The notes below the pieces were generated by a model. It did no database searches. It was given only the letters and a program-made list of their open reading frames with translations, and was not told the origin of the DNA. A program made the translations under genes and the position numbers. 64,000 nt of DNA from Bosea sp. 685 (lineage in GTDB: Bacteria; Pseudomonadota; Alphaproteobacteria; Rhizobiales; Beijerinckiaceae), in the NCBI RefSeq assembly GCF_031884435.1, contig NZ_CP134779.1, positions 3,658,001 through 3,722,000 on the forward strand, read 5' to 3'. This document shows, one piece after another, positions 43,502 through 53,420 of this stretch. Each line of letters opens with the position of its first letter. Positions within the stretch are counted from its first letter, which is position 1.

Positions 43502-44503
43502 TCAGCTCAGCTTGACCCGGCGCGGCTCCCGGATCGCCATCATCTCGCCCAGGCGGATGCGCAGGGTCTTGGGCCGTTCATCGAGTAAACGGCGCGCCAG
43601 CCGCGCCGCCTTTCCGCGCCGCTTGACGATGCGCCGGGCGATTCTGTGTTCGGCCTTCTTATGCCCAGCCTTCTTATGCTCAGCCCTCCTGTGCTCAGCC
43701 TTGGCCCTGAGGCCGGCCCGCATCAGCGTGATCAGATGTCTTTGGGCCAGATCGAGATCGACGACAGCGCCGAGCTGCGAACGCAGGCGCTCTGCCAGTT
43801 TGCCCCTCAACGCAAACTCCCCCGCCTCGGCCGGGCGAAAGAACTGGAGCTGATAGCCGAGATCGACGATCGCCGTCCGCGACGCGTGCAGGCGTTTCAA
43901 ACTCATCCGGAGCGGATCGCGATGCAGGCGCCGACGTGTTTTCCGACAGGAGCGTTCGAAGCCCTTCAGCAGAAAAGCGCCGCCCTCCCCCGCCACCGAC
44001 CAGCGGGCCATCTCGACGGAGAGCCGGCCCAGCTTGATGCGAGCAGCCTCCAGTCGCTGTCGTAGATCGGACGGCACTGCCGGCGACCCGGCCTCGCGCT
44101 GCGGTTTCGGCAGACGCTCGAAGAGGCTCTTCCCCAGCGCGTCCTCGAGGGTCCTGGCCAGGACGACGGCGTCACGCGCGGCGCCGAAATCCCGGCGCAG
44201 CGCCCTGATCTCGGTGCGCACCATCCCAGCCTCATCGGCCAGCGAGTCCGGCGCGAGCTTGAGCAGGGAACGCCATGCCTTCATCAGGCGTCGGAACGCA
44301 TGGACCTGCTGCTCGGGCTCGGCCTGCGCATCATCGATCAGGCGAAGGGCGCGCTTGGGCATGTCGCGGCAGCTGCGCAACCAATGGCGAGCCCAGCGCT
44401 GCATCATCTCCGCTGCGTCGAGAGACTTCTTCGGCTTGCGCCGCACGGCAAGTCCGCTGCCGGAACGAGCCCGCCTGGTCGGCGCCTTCGCTCGTACCGC
44501 CAC
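43502..44503 (-). CDS. CHAD-domain protein with a His/Lys-rich repeat
   Basis: The 333-residue product starts at GTG 44503 with GGAGGG five bases upstream. The CHAD domain (about residues 30-260) is helical and has the conserved His and basic residues (AFRRLMKAWRSLLK, VHAFRR, LKRLHASRT) that bind polyphosphate. Residues about 268-290 are a short repeat built on AEHKKAGHKKAEHR, encoded by four 15-base units at 43641-43700. CHAD proteins localise to polyphosphate granules. The region before 44708 shows no other gene. Confidence 0.88.
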   Translation of the reverse strand: MAVRAKAPTRRARSGSGLAVRRKPKKSLDAAEMMQRWARHWLRSCRDMPKRALRLIDDAQAEPEQQVHAFRRLMKAWRSLLKLAPDSLADEAGMVRTEIRALRRDFGAARDAVVLARTLEDALGKSLFERLPKPQREAGSPAVPSDLRQRLEAARIKLGRLSVEMARWSVAGEGGAFLLKGFERSCRKTRRRLHRDPLRMSLKRLHASRTAIVDLGYQLQFFRPAEAGEFALRGKLAERLRSQLGAVVDLDLAQRHLITLMRAGLRAKAEHRRAEHKKAGHKKAEHRIARRIVKRRGKAARLARRLLDERPKTLRIRLGEMMAIREPRRVKLS

Positions 44504-44707
44504 AACGCCCTCCTTATGCTCCTGGCCGGAGAGACAACTCCAAACGCAGGGAGGCTGCAAGCCCAGCAGCGACCGAGCGGCCGCTCCGGGATCTTGTACA
44601 AGGCGGGGCAAAAGGTGATCACCCACCTCACCTGCACGGGGGCCTATGCTCCGGGGCCATGAGCCCGCATCATGCCGTGCAAGCTGAAGCCGCCGGACGT
44701 AAAATCG

Positions 44708-45202
44708 ATGTCGACGAACAATCCCTCTTCCGCCACCGCCCCCCTGCTCCGGCTGGAGCAATTCCTGCCCTACCGGCTGAACGTCGTCGGCCTCCTCGGC
44801 AGCCGGGCGCTCGGGCGGATCATCGGCGAGCATTTCGGCATCGACATCCCGCAATGGCGGGTGATCGCGCAGCTCGGCGAGTTCGGCAAGCTGACCTCGC
44901 GCGACATCGGCGAACTCGCCGAGATGCACAAGACCAAGGTCTCGCGCGCCGTCACCGAGCTGGAGAAGCGCGGCCTGGTCTCGCGCGCCGAGAACCGGCA
45001 GGACCGGCGCGAGTCCTTCGTGGCGCTGACCGCGGCGGGCGTGCGAATCTACGGCCAGATCGTGCCGCTGGCGCTCGCCTTGCAGGCGCGCTGGACCGAA
45101 GGCATCGCTCCCGAAGAATTGAAAGTGTTCGAGCGCGTGCTCTCGACCCTGACCGAACGCGGCCGCCATCTCGCCGGCGGCTATCGCGGCGACGAGACCT
45201 GA
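44708..45202 (+). CDS. MarR-family transcriptional regulator
   Basis: A 164-residue protein with a MarR winged helix (IPQWRVIAQLGEFGKLTSRDIGELAEMHKTKVSRAV and the wing ENRQDRRE). It starts MSTNNPSSA at ATG 44708. It stands alone in front of a repeat region and is probably a general regulator of an unknown target. A longer 12-codon upstream extension is rejected for lack of family sequence. Confidence 0.9.
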   Translation: MSTNNPSSATAPLLRLEQFLPYRLNVVGLLGSRALGRIIGEHFGIDIPQWRVIAQLGEFGKLTSRDIGELAEMHKTKVSRAVTELEKRGLVSRAENRQDRRESFVALTAAGVRIYGQIVPLALALQARWTEGIAPEELKVFERVLSTLTERGRHLAGGYRGDET

Positions 45203-45222
45203 GACACCGTTTGAGACTTGAG

Positions 45223-45662
45223 CCCCCATCCTGAGAGGTTGACCTAAATGAACTGAGCGATCTCAGGGGCTTCCGATCGCTTCCCCCCGCGCCGTCATTC
45301 CGGACAAGCCGCGCAAGAGCAGGATGCGAAAAAGTGGGAACCGGTTTTTCGCGATCGATCCTGCTCTCACTCTTTAGATGAGAGGCGGATTCAGATTTCA
45401 GAGGGGATCACTTTGTGATTCCATCTGAAATCATCCGGCTCTCGCGGCGCTGATCCGGAATCCATCGTAGGGCCAATCCTTTGACCGGCTTGGCTCTACG
45501 ATGGATTCCGGGTCTCCGCAGAGCCTGTCCTTGGGCCGATCGAAGATCGGACCCGGGGGCTACGCCCGGAATGACGGCGCGTAGGTGGTCTGGACAGAGC
45601 CATTGAAATCTTTGGCTCCATTTCGGGCCAGCCTCTGAAAAGCCGCGTAGCGGCGTCTCAAA
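45223..45662. repeat. Composite mosaic palindromic element 1
   Basis: The ends start CCCCCATCCTGAG and carry GGCGTCTCAAAC; inside are GCGCCGTCATTCCGGAC ... CCCGGAATGACGGCGCG, GAAAAAGTGGGAACCGGTTTTTCGC, an AATCCATCGTAG/CTACGATGGATT pair and the flanking TTTCAATGGCTC-like block. It contains at least three nested palindromes and fills most of the 647-base gap 45203-45849. Element 1 resembles those at 50345 and 57088 in order of blocks. Confidence 0.75.
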
Positions 45663-45849
45663 CCGCACCCGATTGCCGCCCAGAGGCAAATATGGCATGC
45701 GGGTGCAACTGCGGCTCCGGGCGAATCCGCGCCAGGTCGCCGCAGGTACCGTCCTTAGTTCCGTCGCGTTTGGCAGGTGTTCTCGCGCGTGAGCAATCGG
45801 CGCGGCAAGCGCCTGGACCAGCAAAACAGGTGATGTGGCCCGATCCGCG

Positions 45850-46989
45850 ATGACAGTTCCGTTTTTCCGACGCTTCGGCGCCGTGCTGGTGGCGCTGGCG
45901 AGCCTGGGTGGCGCGGCTTTCGCGCAATCGCCGGCATGCAATGCCTGGCGCTCCGAGCTCGCCGGCCTGCAGGGTCAGCGCGGCGGCGATCCGCGTGCCG
46001 CCCAGGCCGCGCAGCGCGCCGGCGCCCAGCTTGCGCAGGTGACCAGCCAGTACCGCAGCATGGGCTGCGACCGCAGCTTCTCCTTCTTCGGCGAGGGGCC
46101 GCCGCCGCAATGCGGCCTGCTGCGCTCGCAGATCGGCCAGTTGCAGGCGCAATATGGCGCGGCTCAGCGCCAGGCCGAGGGCGGCGGTAGCGAACAGCGC
46201 CGGGCCCAACTCGCTGCGGCGATCGACAATAACTGCCGGCCGCAGCAGCGCGGCTTCTTCGAGACCATTTTCGGGATCGAACCGCGCCGGGGCGAGATCG
46301 ACACGACACTGCCGGAGCTCCAGCCCGAGCAGCCGCTGGAGCCCGAGAAGCCGCGCATGGGCGGCGCCTACACCGTCTGCGTGCGCAGCTGCGACGGCTT
46401 CTTCTTCCCGCTCGCCAATAATGCCGGCAACGCCGACGAGATGTGCCAGGCCCTGTGCCCCGGCGCGGAAACCACCGCCTTCGGCATGACGGGTGGCGGC
46501 GATATCCAGAACTCCGTCTCCCGCAGCACCGGCCAGCCCTATACCTCGCTGGCGAACGCCGGAAAATACCAGCGCAGCTTCGACGCCGCCTGCACCTGCC
46601 GGGGCCAGGGCCAGAGCTGGGTGCAAGCCCTGAAGGATGCCGAGTATCTGCTCGACAAACGCAAGGGCGACATCATCGTCACCGAGCAGCGCGCGGCCGA
46701 ATTGTCGCGACCCAGGGTCGACCCCAAGCGCCGGGGCGCGACGCCTGCGACCGTGCAGCCGGCCGCCGTTCCCGATGTCGCCGACGAAAAGCCCATGCCC
46801 TCCGAGAACTCGCCGACGGCGGGCACGGAATCGGCCGGCGTCGGGCCTGACACGATCGGCGAAAAGGTTCTCGACAAGGGCGACGGGGTGAAGAGTGAGA
46901 CGAAGAGCGTCACCGGCGAGAAGCGCACGGTGCGGATCATTGCGCCGAACCTTGCGCCCAATCTCGGTCCCTCGGCGACGCGGCAATAG
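45850..46989 (+). CDS. DUF2865 domain protein
   Basis: A 379-residue secreted protein with a signal peptide (cleavage after GAAFAQ), a Gln/Ala-rich helical region to residue 130, and the DUF2865 core with YTVCVRSCDGFFFPL and the Cys pairs ADEMCQALCP and AACTCRGQ. The family is restricted mainly to Hyphomicrobiales and has no known function. A GTG at 45835 is also possible but its RBS spacing is poor. The stop codon TAG (46987) is the first triplet of a palindromic repeat. Confidence 0.85.
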   Translation: MTVPFFRRFGAVLVALASLGGAAFAQSPACNAWRSELAGLQGQRGGDPRAAQAAQRAGAQLAQVTSQYRSMGCDRSFSFFGEGPPPQCGLLRSQIGQLQAQYGAAQRQAEGGGSEQRRAQLAAAIDNNCRPQQRGFFETIFGIEPRRGEIDTTLPELQPEQPLEPEKPRMGGAYTVCVRSCDGFFFPLANNAGNADEMCQALCPGAETTAFGMTGGGDIQNSVSRSTGQPYTSLANAGKYQRSFDAACTCRGQGQSWVQALKDAEYLLDKRKGDIIVTEQRAAELSRPRVDPKRRGATPATVQPAAVPDVADEKPMPSENSPTAGTESAGVGPDTIGEKVLDKGDGVKSETKSVTGEKRTVRIIAPNLAPNLGPSATRQ

Positions 46990-47213
46990 AGCATTGCGCG
47001 AAAAAGTGGGTACCGGTTTTTCGCAGGAGCAATGCTCTAAACTCTAGGAATCGATCACGTTTTTCGTATTCGGACGGAACCGTCCGAATGCGACGAGATC
47101 GAGGGCATCGCGCGAAAAAGTGGGTACCGGTTTTTCGCTGGAGCAATGCTCTAAACTCTGGGAATCGATCACGTCGCATTCAGACGATGCCGTCCGAAGG
47201 CGACGTGATCTAG
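46987..47213. repeat. Tandem copies of the 'gtgggtaccggttttcgc' element
   Basis: Two copies, 46987-47102 and 47103-47213, each with GCGCGAAAAAGTGGGTACCG, an AGCAATGCTC arm, GGAATCGATCACGT and a closing palindrome with CCGTCCGAAT/GATGCCGTCCGAAG. The single relative at 26156 has the same layout. The stop of the DUF2865 gene lies in the first copy. The rest of the gap to 47410 shows no gene. Confidence 0.8.
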
Positions 47214-47410
47214 CCACTTCGCGTGGTTCCATGCACAGGAACCATGACGCTACGCCGCCAACCGGGCCATCCGGCACTGGACGCATGGCCGGCCAGCGCG
47301 CATTAAAGGGGCACCCCTCATAACGGGGACGCCGCCTGGCCACATCATGATTCGTCCGTCTCCCGACGGCGCGAGGCCGCCTCCGTCCCCCAAAAGGCTC
47401 AGAGGCCGCC

Positions 47411-48736
47411 ATGTCAGACGACGCCGTCCCCGCCCACCCCCATCCGATCGAATTCAACGACGCCAAACGCCGGATCAAGGCGATCTTCGTCGGCTCGATC
47501 GGCAATCTGGTCGAGTGGTATGATTTCTATGCCTATACGGCCTTCGCGCTCTATTTCGCCCCAGCCTTCTTCCCCTCCAGCGACCCGGTCGTGCAGCAGC
47601 TCAACGCCGCGACCCTGTTCGCAGCGGGCTTCATCGTGCGCCCGCTCGGCGGTTGGCTCTTCGGCCATCTCGCCGACCGCTACGGGCGGCGGCTGTCCCT
47701 GACGATCTCGGTCCTGATGATGTGCTTCGGCTCATTGATCATCGCGGTGACACCGACCTATGCCTCGATCGGCTTCGCCGCTCCCGCCCTGCTCGCGCTC
47801 GCCCGCATCATCGAGGGCTTGAGCCTCGGCGGCGAATACGGCGCCAGCGCGACCTATCTCTCGGAGGTCGCCGACCCCGAGCATCGCGGTTTCTATTCGA
47901 GCTTCCAATATGTCACGCTGATCGGCGGGCAGCTCACCGCCATCCTGGTGCTGCTGCTGCTCCAGAACGTCTTCCTGACGCATGAGCAGCTGGTCGCATG
48001 GGGTTGGCGCATTCCCTTCGTCATCGGCGCGGCGCTCGCGATCATCGCGATGTTCATGCGCCGGCACATGCAGGAGACGGATGCCTTCACCGCCGCCAGC
48101 AAGCAGCCGGTAAAGCGCGAGAGCTCGCTCCGCGGCCTGCTGAAATATCCCCGCGAGGTCGCGATCGTCGTCGGCCTGACCGCCGGCGGCACCGCCGCCT
48201 TCTACACCTTCACCACCTATATGCAGACCTTCGTCAAGCAGACGGTGGGCCTCAGCGACCTGACCACGACCTATGTCATCGCCGGCTCGCTGATCTTCGC
48301 CGCGATCCTGCAGCCGATCTATGGCGCGATCTCGGACCGGATCGGCCGCAAGCCGATGCTGATCTTCTTCGGCGTCGCCGGTACCTTGCTGACGGTGCCG
48401 ATCCTGACGACGCTCGCCGGGACGAAATCGCCCTGGATCGCCTTCCTGCTGATCTCGGGCGCCTGGGTCTTCACGGCCGGCTACACCTCGATCAACGCGG
48501 TGGTGAAGGCCGAACTCTTCCCGACCTCGATCCGCGCGACGGGCATCGCGGTGCCCTATGCCGTCACTGTCTCGATCTTCGGCGGCACGGCGCCGGTGAT
48601 CGCGCTCTGGTTCAAGCAGCAGGGTCACGAGCAGTGGTTCTACTACTACCTCGCCGGCGTGATCTTCCTGTCGCTCTTGGTCTACACGACGATGCGCGAT
48701 ACCAAGCACAACTCGGCGATGCACCGGCACGATTGA
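47411..48736 (+). CDS. MFS transporter of the metabolite:H+ symporter (MHS) family
   Basis: A 441-residue transporter with twelve membrane helices and MHS signatures: FVGSIGNLVEWYDFYAYTAFALY, LGGWLFGHLADRYGRR and RIIEGLSLGGEYGASATYLSEVA. Relatives include KgtP (2-oxoglutarate) and ProP (betaine/proline). The sequence fits the dicarboxylate-like branch but does not determine the substrate. No obvious co-transcribed partner. Confidence 0.93.
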   Translation: MSDDAVPAHPHPIEFNDAKRRIKAIFVGSIGNLVEWYDFYAYTAFALYFAPAFFPSSDPVVQQLNAATLFAAGFIVRPLGGWLFGHLADRYGRRLSLTISVLMMCFGSLIIAVTPTYASIGFAAPALLALARIIEGLSLGGEYGASATYLSEVADPEHRGFYSSFQYVTLIGGQLTAILVLLLLQNVFLTHEQLVAWGWRIPFVIGAALAIIAMFMRRHMQETDAFTAASKQPVKRESSLRGLLKYPREVAIVVGLTAGGTAAFYTFTTYMQTFVKQTVGLSDLTTTYVIAGSLIFAAILQPIYGAISDRIGRKPMLIFFGVAGTLLTVPILTTLAGTKSPWIAFLLISGAWVFTAGYTSINAVVKAELFPTSIRATGIAVPYAVTVSIFGGTAPVIALWFKQQGHEQWFYYYLAGVIFLSLLVYTTMRDTKHNSAMHRHD

Positions 48737-48762
48737 GGGCGCAGGTTCACTCGGAAACACCA

Positions 48763-48925
48763 CGTCATCCTGGGCGACCGAAGGTCGTCCCGGGAGCCAT
48801 CGTAGAGCCGGGATCCATCACAGAGCACCGCGCGCCCTATGATGGATCCAGGAGCTGCGCCGCGGAGCCTGTCCTTGGGCCGGCCGAAGGCCGGACCCGG
48901 GGGCGGCTTGTCCAGGATGACGGCG
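48763..48925. repeat. Palindromic repeat ('cgtcatcctgggcgacc' type)
   Basis: Begins ACGTCATCCTGGGCGACC and ends GTCCAGGATGACGGCG; inner arms ATCCATCA/TGATGGAT and GGCCGGCCGAAGGCCGG. It fills the convergent gap between the MHS gene and gltX. Confidence 0.7.
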
Positions 48926-48940
48926 CGGGTGTGAAAACGC

Positions 48941-50281
48941 TCAGGCCGTCTCGCCGGCCAGCCGCTTCAGCGCTTTCTCCCGCCCGATCAGCGGCAGCAG
49001 GGCTGCCAGTTCCGGGCCGTGCTCCAGCCCGGTCAGGGCCAGGCGCAGCGGCATGAACAGGGCCTTGCCCTTGGCGCCGGTCGCGGCCCCCACAGCCTGC
49101 GTCCAGCTCTTCCAGGTGGTCGCGTCGAAAGGCTCCGCCGGCAGCATGGAAGCCGCCACCGCGGCGAAAGCGGGGTCGGTGACGACCGGCTGCAGCGGTC
49201 CCGCGACGACCTGCCACCAGCTCTTCACATCCTCGAGCTTGCCGAGATTGCCGCGCACGGCGAGCCAGAACGGCTCGCTCGCAGGCACGCCCAGCCCTGC
49301 CAGCCTCTCGGCCACGGCGTCATAAGGCAATTGATGCAGCGTGCGGGCACTCAGCGCCTCCAGCTCATGCTCGTCGAACTTGGCCGGGGCGCGCGAGACA
49401 TGGGCGAGATCGACGAGGCCCGCGAGCTCATCGAGACTCGCGACCGGCCTGACCGCATCCGAGGAGCCGACGAGCACGGCGAGCGCCGCGACGGCCAAGG
49501 CCTCGACGCCGCTTTCGCGCAGGCCGCGCAGGGAGAGATGGCCGAGCCGCTTCGACAGCCCCTCCCCGCTCGCCGTCGTCAGCAGATTGTGGTGGCCGAA
49601 GAGCGGCAGCGGCGCGCCGAGCGCCTCGAAAATCTGGATCTGGACGGCCGTGTTGGTGACGTGGTCCTCGCCGCGGATGACATGGGTCACGCCGGTCTCG
49701 GCATCGTCGACGACGGAAGGCAGATGATAGAGATAGCTGCCATCCTCGCGGATCAGCACCTGGTCCGACAGCGAGGCGCAATCGACATGGGCCTCGCCGC
49801 GGACGAGATCGTTCCAGGCGACGATGCGCGGCTCCAGCAGGAAGCGCCAATGCGGCTTGCGGCCCTCGGCTTCGAGCTGCGCCCTGTCCTCGGCCGTCAG
49901 CTTCAGCGCGGCGCGGTCATAGACCGGCGGCAAGCCGCGCGCGAGCTGGCGCTTGCGGCGGCGGTCGAGCTCGTCGGCGGTCTCGTAGCAGGGGTAGAGC
50001 CGGCCGGCCTCGCGCAGGCGGGCGGCTGCCGCGTCATAGATCGCCAGCCGGTCCGACTGCCTGATGACGAAATCGGGCACGACGCCGAGCCAGGCCAGGT
50101 CTTCCGCGATCGCATCAGCGAATTCCGGCTTCGAGCGCGCCAGATCGGTATCGTCATAGCGCAGCAGGAAGCGCCCACTGTAGCGGCGCGCGAACAGCCA
50201 GTTGAACATGATCGACCGGACATTGCCGATATGCAGGAAGCCGGTCGGGGACGGCGCGGTGCGGACGAGCGGAGAGGTCAT
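48941..50281 (-). CDS. gltX: Glutamyl-tRNA synthetase
   Basis: A 446-residue class I synthetase with [17 protein letters not shown] (HIGH motif) and [11 protein letters not shown] (KMSKS loop). The length matches the alphaproteobacterial GltX type; many relatives have two gltX genes, one non-discriminating, and the sequence alone does not tell which this is. The ATG at 50281 is chosen because the conserved [12 protein letters not shown] begins there. Confidence 0.92.
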   Translation of the reverse strand: MTSPLVRTAPSPTGFLHIGNVRSIMFNWLFARRYSGRFLLRYDDTDLARSKPEFADAIAEDLAWLGVVPDFVIRQSDRLAIYDAAAARLREAGRLYPCYETADELDRRRKRQLARGLPPVYDRAALKLTAEDRAQLEAEGRKPHWRFLLEPRIVAWNDLVRGEAHVDCASLSDQVLIREDGSYLYHLPSVVDDAETGVTHVIRGEDHVTNTAVQIQIFEALGAPLPLFGHHNLLTTASGEGLSKRLGHLSLRGLRESGVEALAVAALAVLVGSSDAVRPVASLDELAGLVDLAHVSRAPAKFDEHELEALSARTLHQLPYDAVAERLAGLGVPASEPFWLAVRGNLGKLEDVKSWWQVVAGPLQPVVTDPAFAAVAASMLPAEPFDATTWKSWTQAVGAATGAKGKALFMPLRLALTGLEHGPELAALLPLIGREKALKRLAGETA

Positions 50282-50344
50282 GCGCGGCTTATGGCGCGTT
50301 TGCGCGGCAGCGACAATCGCTTCCCGGTGTCCACAGGCCACTCA

Positions 50345-50602
50345 GCCCTCATCCTGAAGGCTGCTCCTCTGAAGCTGACTTGAACGATATCGAGGCCTCT
50401 GATCGCTTGCCGTCACCCGCGCCGTCATCCCGGACAAGCCGCAACAGCGGCGCAGATCCGGAATCCATCGGAGGGCTCCGGAACTCTACGATGGATTCCG
50501 GATCTCCGCTTCGCTGCGTCCGGAATGACGGTGCGTAGGTGATCAAAGCAGAGCCATCGAAATCGCTAGGCTCATTTCGGCCCACGTCTCAGGATGAGGA
50601 CT
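50345..50602. repeat. Composite mosaic palindromic element 2
   Basis: Ends CCCTCATCCTGA and CTCAGGATGAGGAC are inverse. Inside are CGCCGTCATCCCGGAC ... CCGGAATGACGG and a central 50-base palindrome 50455-50504. The first 47 bases of that centre are exactly reverse-complementary to 57218-57264. It fills most of the gap 50282-50621 upstream of gltX and downstream of nadE. Confidence 0.8.
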
Positions 50603-50621
50603 TGGGCATAGCCAACGAGAA

Positions 50622-52361
50622 TCAGAAGTCGAAACTCTCCCCTCCCGGCCGGCCCACGCCCTTCACCAGCGTCGCGTCAGGCTCGTAGGCGCCCTCGCCC
50701 GGATCGCTGAAAGCGTTGACGATCGGGTAGCGGCGATCGCGGCCGAGATTGCGGCCCGTGACCTTCACGCCCGGCGCGGCCTGGCGGCGCTTGTATTCGG
50801 CACGATGCAGCAGGAGCTCGACCGCCAGGACGGTTTCACGCTCATGGCCGAGCGCAACGATGTCGGCGACGCGCATCTCCCGCTCGATCAGGCAGGCGAG
50901 GATGGCGTCGAGCACCTCATAGGGCGGCAGCGCATCCTGGTCAGTCTGGTCCTCGCGCAGTTCGGCGCTCGGCGGCCTCGCAATGATGCTCTGAGGGATG
51001 ACGACGCCCTCAGGGCCAAGCGCACCCGACGGCTTCCAGCGGTTGCGTAGCTGCGCCAGGCGGAAGGCTTGCGTCTTGTAGACATCCTTGATCGGGTTGA
51101 AGCCGCCATTCATGTCGCCATAGAGCGTGGCGTAGCCGCAGGACATCTCGGATTTATTGCCGGTCGTCACCAGCATCCAGCCGAATTTGTTGGAGAGCGC
51201 CATCAGGAGCGTGCCGCGCGTCCGGCTCTGCAGGTTCTCCTCGGTGACGTCGGCTTGCGTGCCCGCGAAGAGCCCGGCCAGCGCCGCCTCGAAGCCCGCG
51301 ACCGGCGCCGTGATCGGCAGCGTCTCGTAGCGGACACCGAGCGCCTTGGCGCAGGCCTGGGCGTCATCCAGGCTCTGCTGCGCGGTGAAGCGGGAGGGCA
51401 TCATCACGCAAGCGACGCGCCCGGGCCCGAGCGCATCGACCGCGATCGCGGCGCAAAGCGCGGAATCGAGGCCACCGGAGAGGCCGAGCACGACGCCGGT
51501 GAACCCGGTCTTGCCGACATAATCGCGCAGGCCCAGCACGCAAGCCGCGTAATCCGCCTCGTCACCGCTCTCGATCGCCGCGATCTCACCCGACTGGGCG
51601 CGCCATTGCCCCGCCTCGCGCGCCCAGTCGGTGATGACGAGCGCCTCGCGGAAGGCCGGCAATTGATGCGCCAGCGTCCTGTCGGCTGCAAGCACGAAGG
51701 AGGCGCCGTCGAAGACGAGCTCATCCTGACCGCCGAGCTGGTTGAGATAGACCAGTGGCAAACCGGATTCGACCACACGCGCCACCGCGACATTCATGCG
51801 CTCGTCACCGACATCGCGGCGATAGGGCGAGCCGTTCGGCGTGAGCAGGATCTCGGCCCCGGTCTCGGCCAGGCACTCGACCACCTCCTCGCTCCAGATG
51901 TCCTCGCAGATCGGCAAGCCCAGCCGAACCTTGTCGCGGAACACCACCGGGCCGGGCAGCGGGCCGGGTGAAAACACGCGGGAATCGTCGAAGGTGCCGT
52001 AATCGGGCAGCGCCACCTTGAAGCGCACCGACTGGATCAGGCCGCCATCGAGCAGCGCATAGGCGTTGTAGAGCTTGCCGCCCTCAGTCCAGGGCAGGCC
52101 CAGGAGCACGGCCGGACCGCCATCCCCGGTCTCGCGCGCAAGCTCTTCACAGGCCTTGCGGCAGGCATCCTGAAAGGCCGGCTTCAGCACCAGATCTTCC
52201 GGCGGATAGCCGCAGAGGAAGAGCTCCGGCAGCATCAAGAGCTCGGCGCCGGCATTGCTTGCGGCGCGCCGGGCGGCCCGGACCTTGTCGGCATTGCCGG
52301 AGATGTCGCCGATGGTCGGGTTGAGTTGCGCGAGCGCAAGACGAAGGGAGGTCGCTGTCAT
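50622..52361 (-). CDS. nadE: Glutamine-dependent NAD+ synthetase
   Basis: The 579-residue enzyme has an N-terminal nitrilase-like glutaminase (Glu in LLMLPELFLCGYP, Cys in LPICEDIWSEE) and a C-terminal ATP pyrophosphatase synthetase domain (LGLSGGLDSAL and PSRFTAQQS). It makes NAD from deamido-NAD, ATP and glutamine. The start MTATSLRLALAQ is chosen at 52361. The length is normal for the two-domain form. Confidence 0.95.
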   Translation of the reverse strand: MTATSLRLALAQLNPTIGDISGNADKVRAARRAASNAGAELLMLPELFLCGYPPEDLVLKPAFQDACRKACEELARETGDGGPAVLLGLPWTEGGKLYNAYALLDGGLIQSVRFKVALPDYGTFDDSRVFSPGPLPGPVVFRDKVRLGLPICEDIWSEEVVECLAETGAEILLTPNGSPYRRDVGDERMNVAVARVVESGLPLVYLNQLGGQDELVFDGASFVLAADRTLAHQLPAFREALVITDWAREAGQWRAQSGEIAAIESGDEADYAACVLGLRDYVGKTGFTGVVLGLSGGLDSALCAAIAVDALGPGRVACVMMPSRFTAQQSLDDAQACAKALGVRYETLPITAPVAGFEAALAGLFAGTQADVTEENLQSRTRGTLLMALSNKFGWMLVTTGNKSEMSCGYATLYGDMNGGFNPIKDVYKTQAFRLAQLRNRWKPSGALGPEGVVIPQSIIARPPSAELREDQTDQDALPPYEVLDAILACLIEREMRVADIVALGHERETVLAVELLLHRAEYKRRQAAPGVKVTGRNLGRDRRYPIVNAFSDPGEGAYEPDATLVKGVGRPGGESFDF

Positions 52362-52494
52362 GACTTCGCCTGTAGCGCGACGACCCAAAGCCAGCAATGC
52401 GTGTGGCGAGGGCTTAACTGCCCGTTAGGGTTAATCCGGCATGAATAGTGGCGTGTCGGGCAGTGACGATGGCCGACCGACTTGGAGAAATCTC

Positions 52495-53331
52495 ATGCGC
52501 ATCCGCTCCCTCTTTCTCACCGGCGTCGCAGCAGCCGGCCTCGTTCTGGTCGTGGATCGGGCCGCTTCGGGCGCGGACTACCCGGTCCTGCGCGGCTCGC
52601 AGCAGACCGAGGACGCGCCGCCGCGAGATTTCGACTCCGGCACTTTCAACTGGACCGGCTTCTATGTCGGCGGTTTCGCCGGGCAGACCCAGACCCGCTT
52701 CAGGACCGATCGCGGCGTAATGGACCTCGCAAATGGCTTGTTCAACGCCACTACAGCGCTGAACGAAATGTCGCCGGGCGAATTGGTCCGGACTTCGCCG
52801 CGTGATGACAGGGGCATCACCTTTGGCGGCTTTGCCGGTTACAACATGGCTTTCGGCGATGCCGTCATCGGCTTCGAAGCCGAATATTCGCGCATCGATC
52901 AAAACACCAGCGCTTCGACTCTCGAAGGCCGCCTGCTCTCAAGCGGCCCCGCAATCGTTGCTTCGGTTCAGGAAGCCAGGCTGAACGACTATGTCAACGC
53001 TCGCCTCCGGCTGGGTTACGCGTATGGCCGATTGATGCCGTATTTCACGATCGGCGCGGCTGCCGGCCGGTTCGACACCAACGTCGCCGTGGCTGCCGAC
53101 TGGCGCCCATCGACCACCAGCACGACCAGCTATTTCGGCTATCCACGCATCGCTGGTGGTCCGAAAAAAGATGTCTGGGGCTACGGCATGAGCGTCGGCG
53201 GCGGCATCGAGGCCGCCCTGGCCGACAACATCGTCGTTCGCGGCGAATATCTCTTCACGCGCTTCAACAATGTCGAAGGCGTCACGGTCAATGTGAACAC
53301 GGCCCGCGTCGCGGCCGCTCTCAAATTCTGA
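52495..53331 (+). CDS. Outer-membrane beta-barrel protein (Omp25/Omp31-like)
   Basis: A 278-residue protein with a signal peptide (ending ASGAD), NWTGFYVGGFAGQ early in the mature part, alternating amphipathic strands, and a terminal Phe (AALKF). This is the opacity/Omp25-31 porin-like family of Hyphomicrobiales. GGAGA precedes the ATG at 52495; the longer frame from 52441 is less likely. A bidirectional terminator follows. Confidence 0.9.
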   Translation: MRIRSLFLTGVAAAGLVLVVDRAASGADYPVLRGSQQTEDAPPRDFDSGTFNWTGFYVGGFAGQTQTRFRTDRGVMDLANGLFNATTALNEMSPGELVRTSPRDDRGITFGGFAGYNMAFGDAVIGFEAEYSRIDQNTSASTLEGRLLSSGPAIVASVQEARLNDYVNARLRLGYAYGRLMPYFTIGAAAGRFDTNVAVAADWRPSTTSTTSYFGYPRIAGGPKKDVWGYGMSVGGGIEAALADNIVVRGEYLFTRFNNVEGVTVNVNTARVAAALKF

Positions 53332-53349
53332 CCACCATGCCGTGAACTA

Positions 53350-53380
53350 AAAAAGGCCGGGGCTGAGCCCCGGCCTTTTT
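53350..53380. terminator. Bidirectional rho-independent terminator
   Basis: AAAAAGGCCGGGGC, loop TGA, GCCCCGGCCTTTTT: a 14-bp perfect stem with A- and T-runs at its ends. It lies between the convergent omp and DAHP-synthase genes and serves both. Confidence 0.93.
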
Positions 53381-53420
53381 CATATCCGCCGGAATGCAGG
53401 CGAGACTATTTTTGACGAGA

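Noticed and set aside
45223..45662. Possible CRISPR or insertion-sequence remnant
   Set aside because: The repeats are nested palindromes without regular spacers or any transposase frame.
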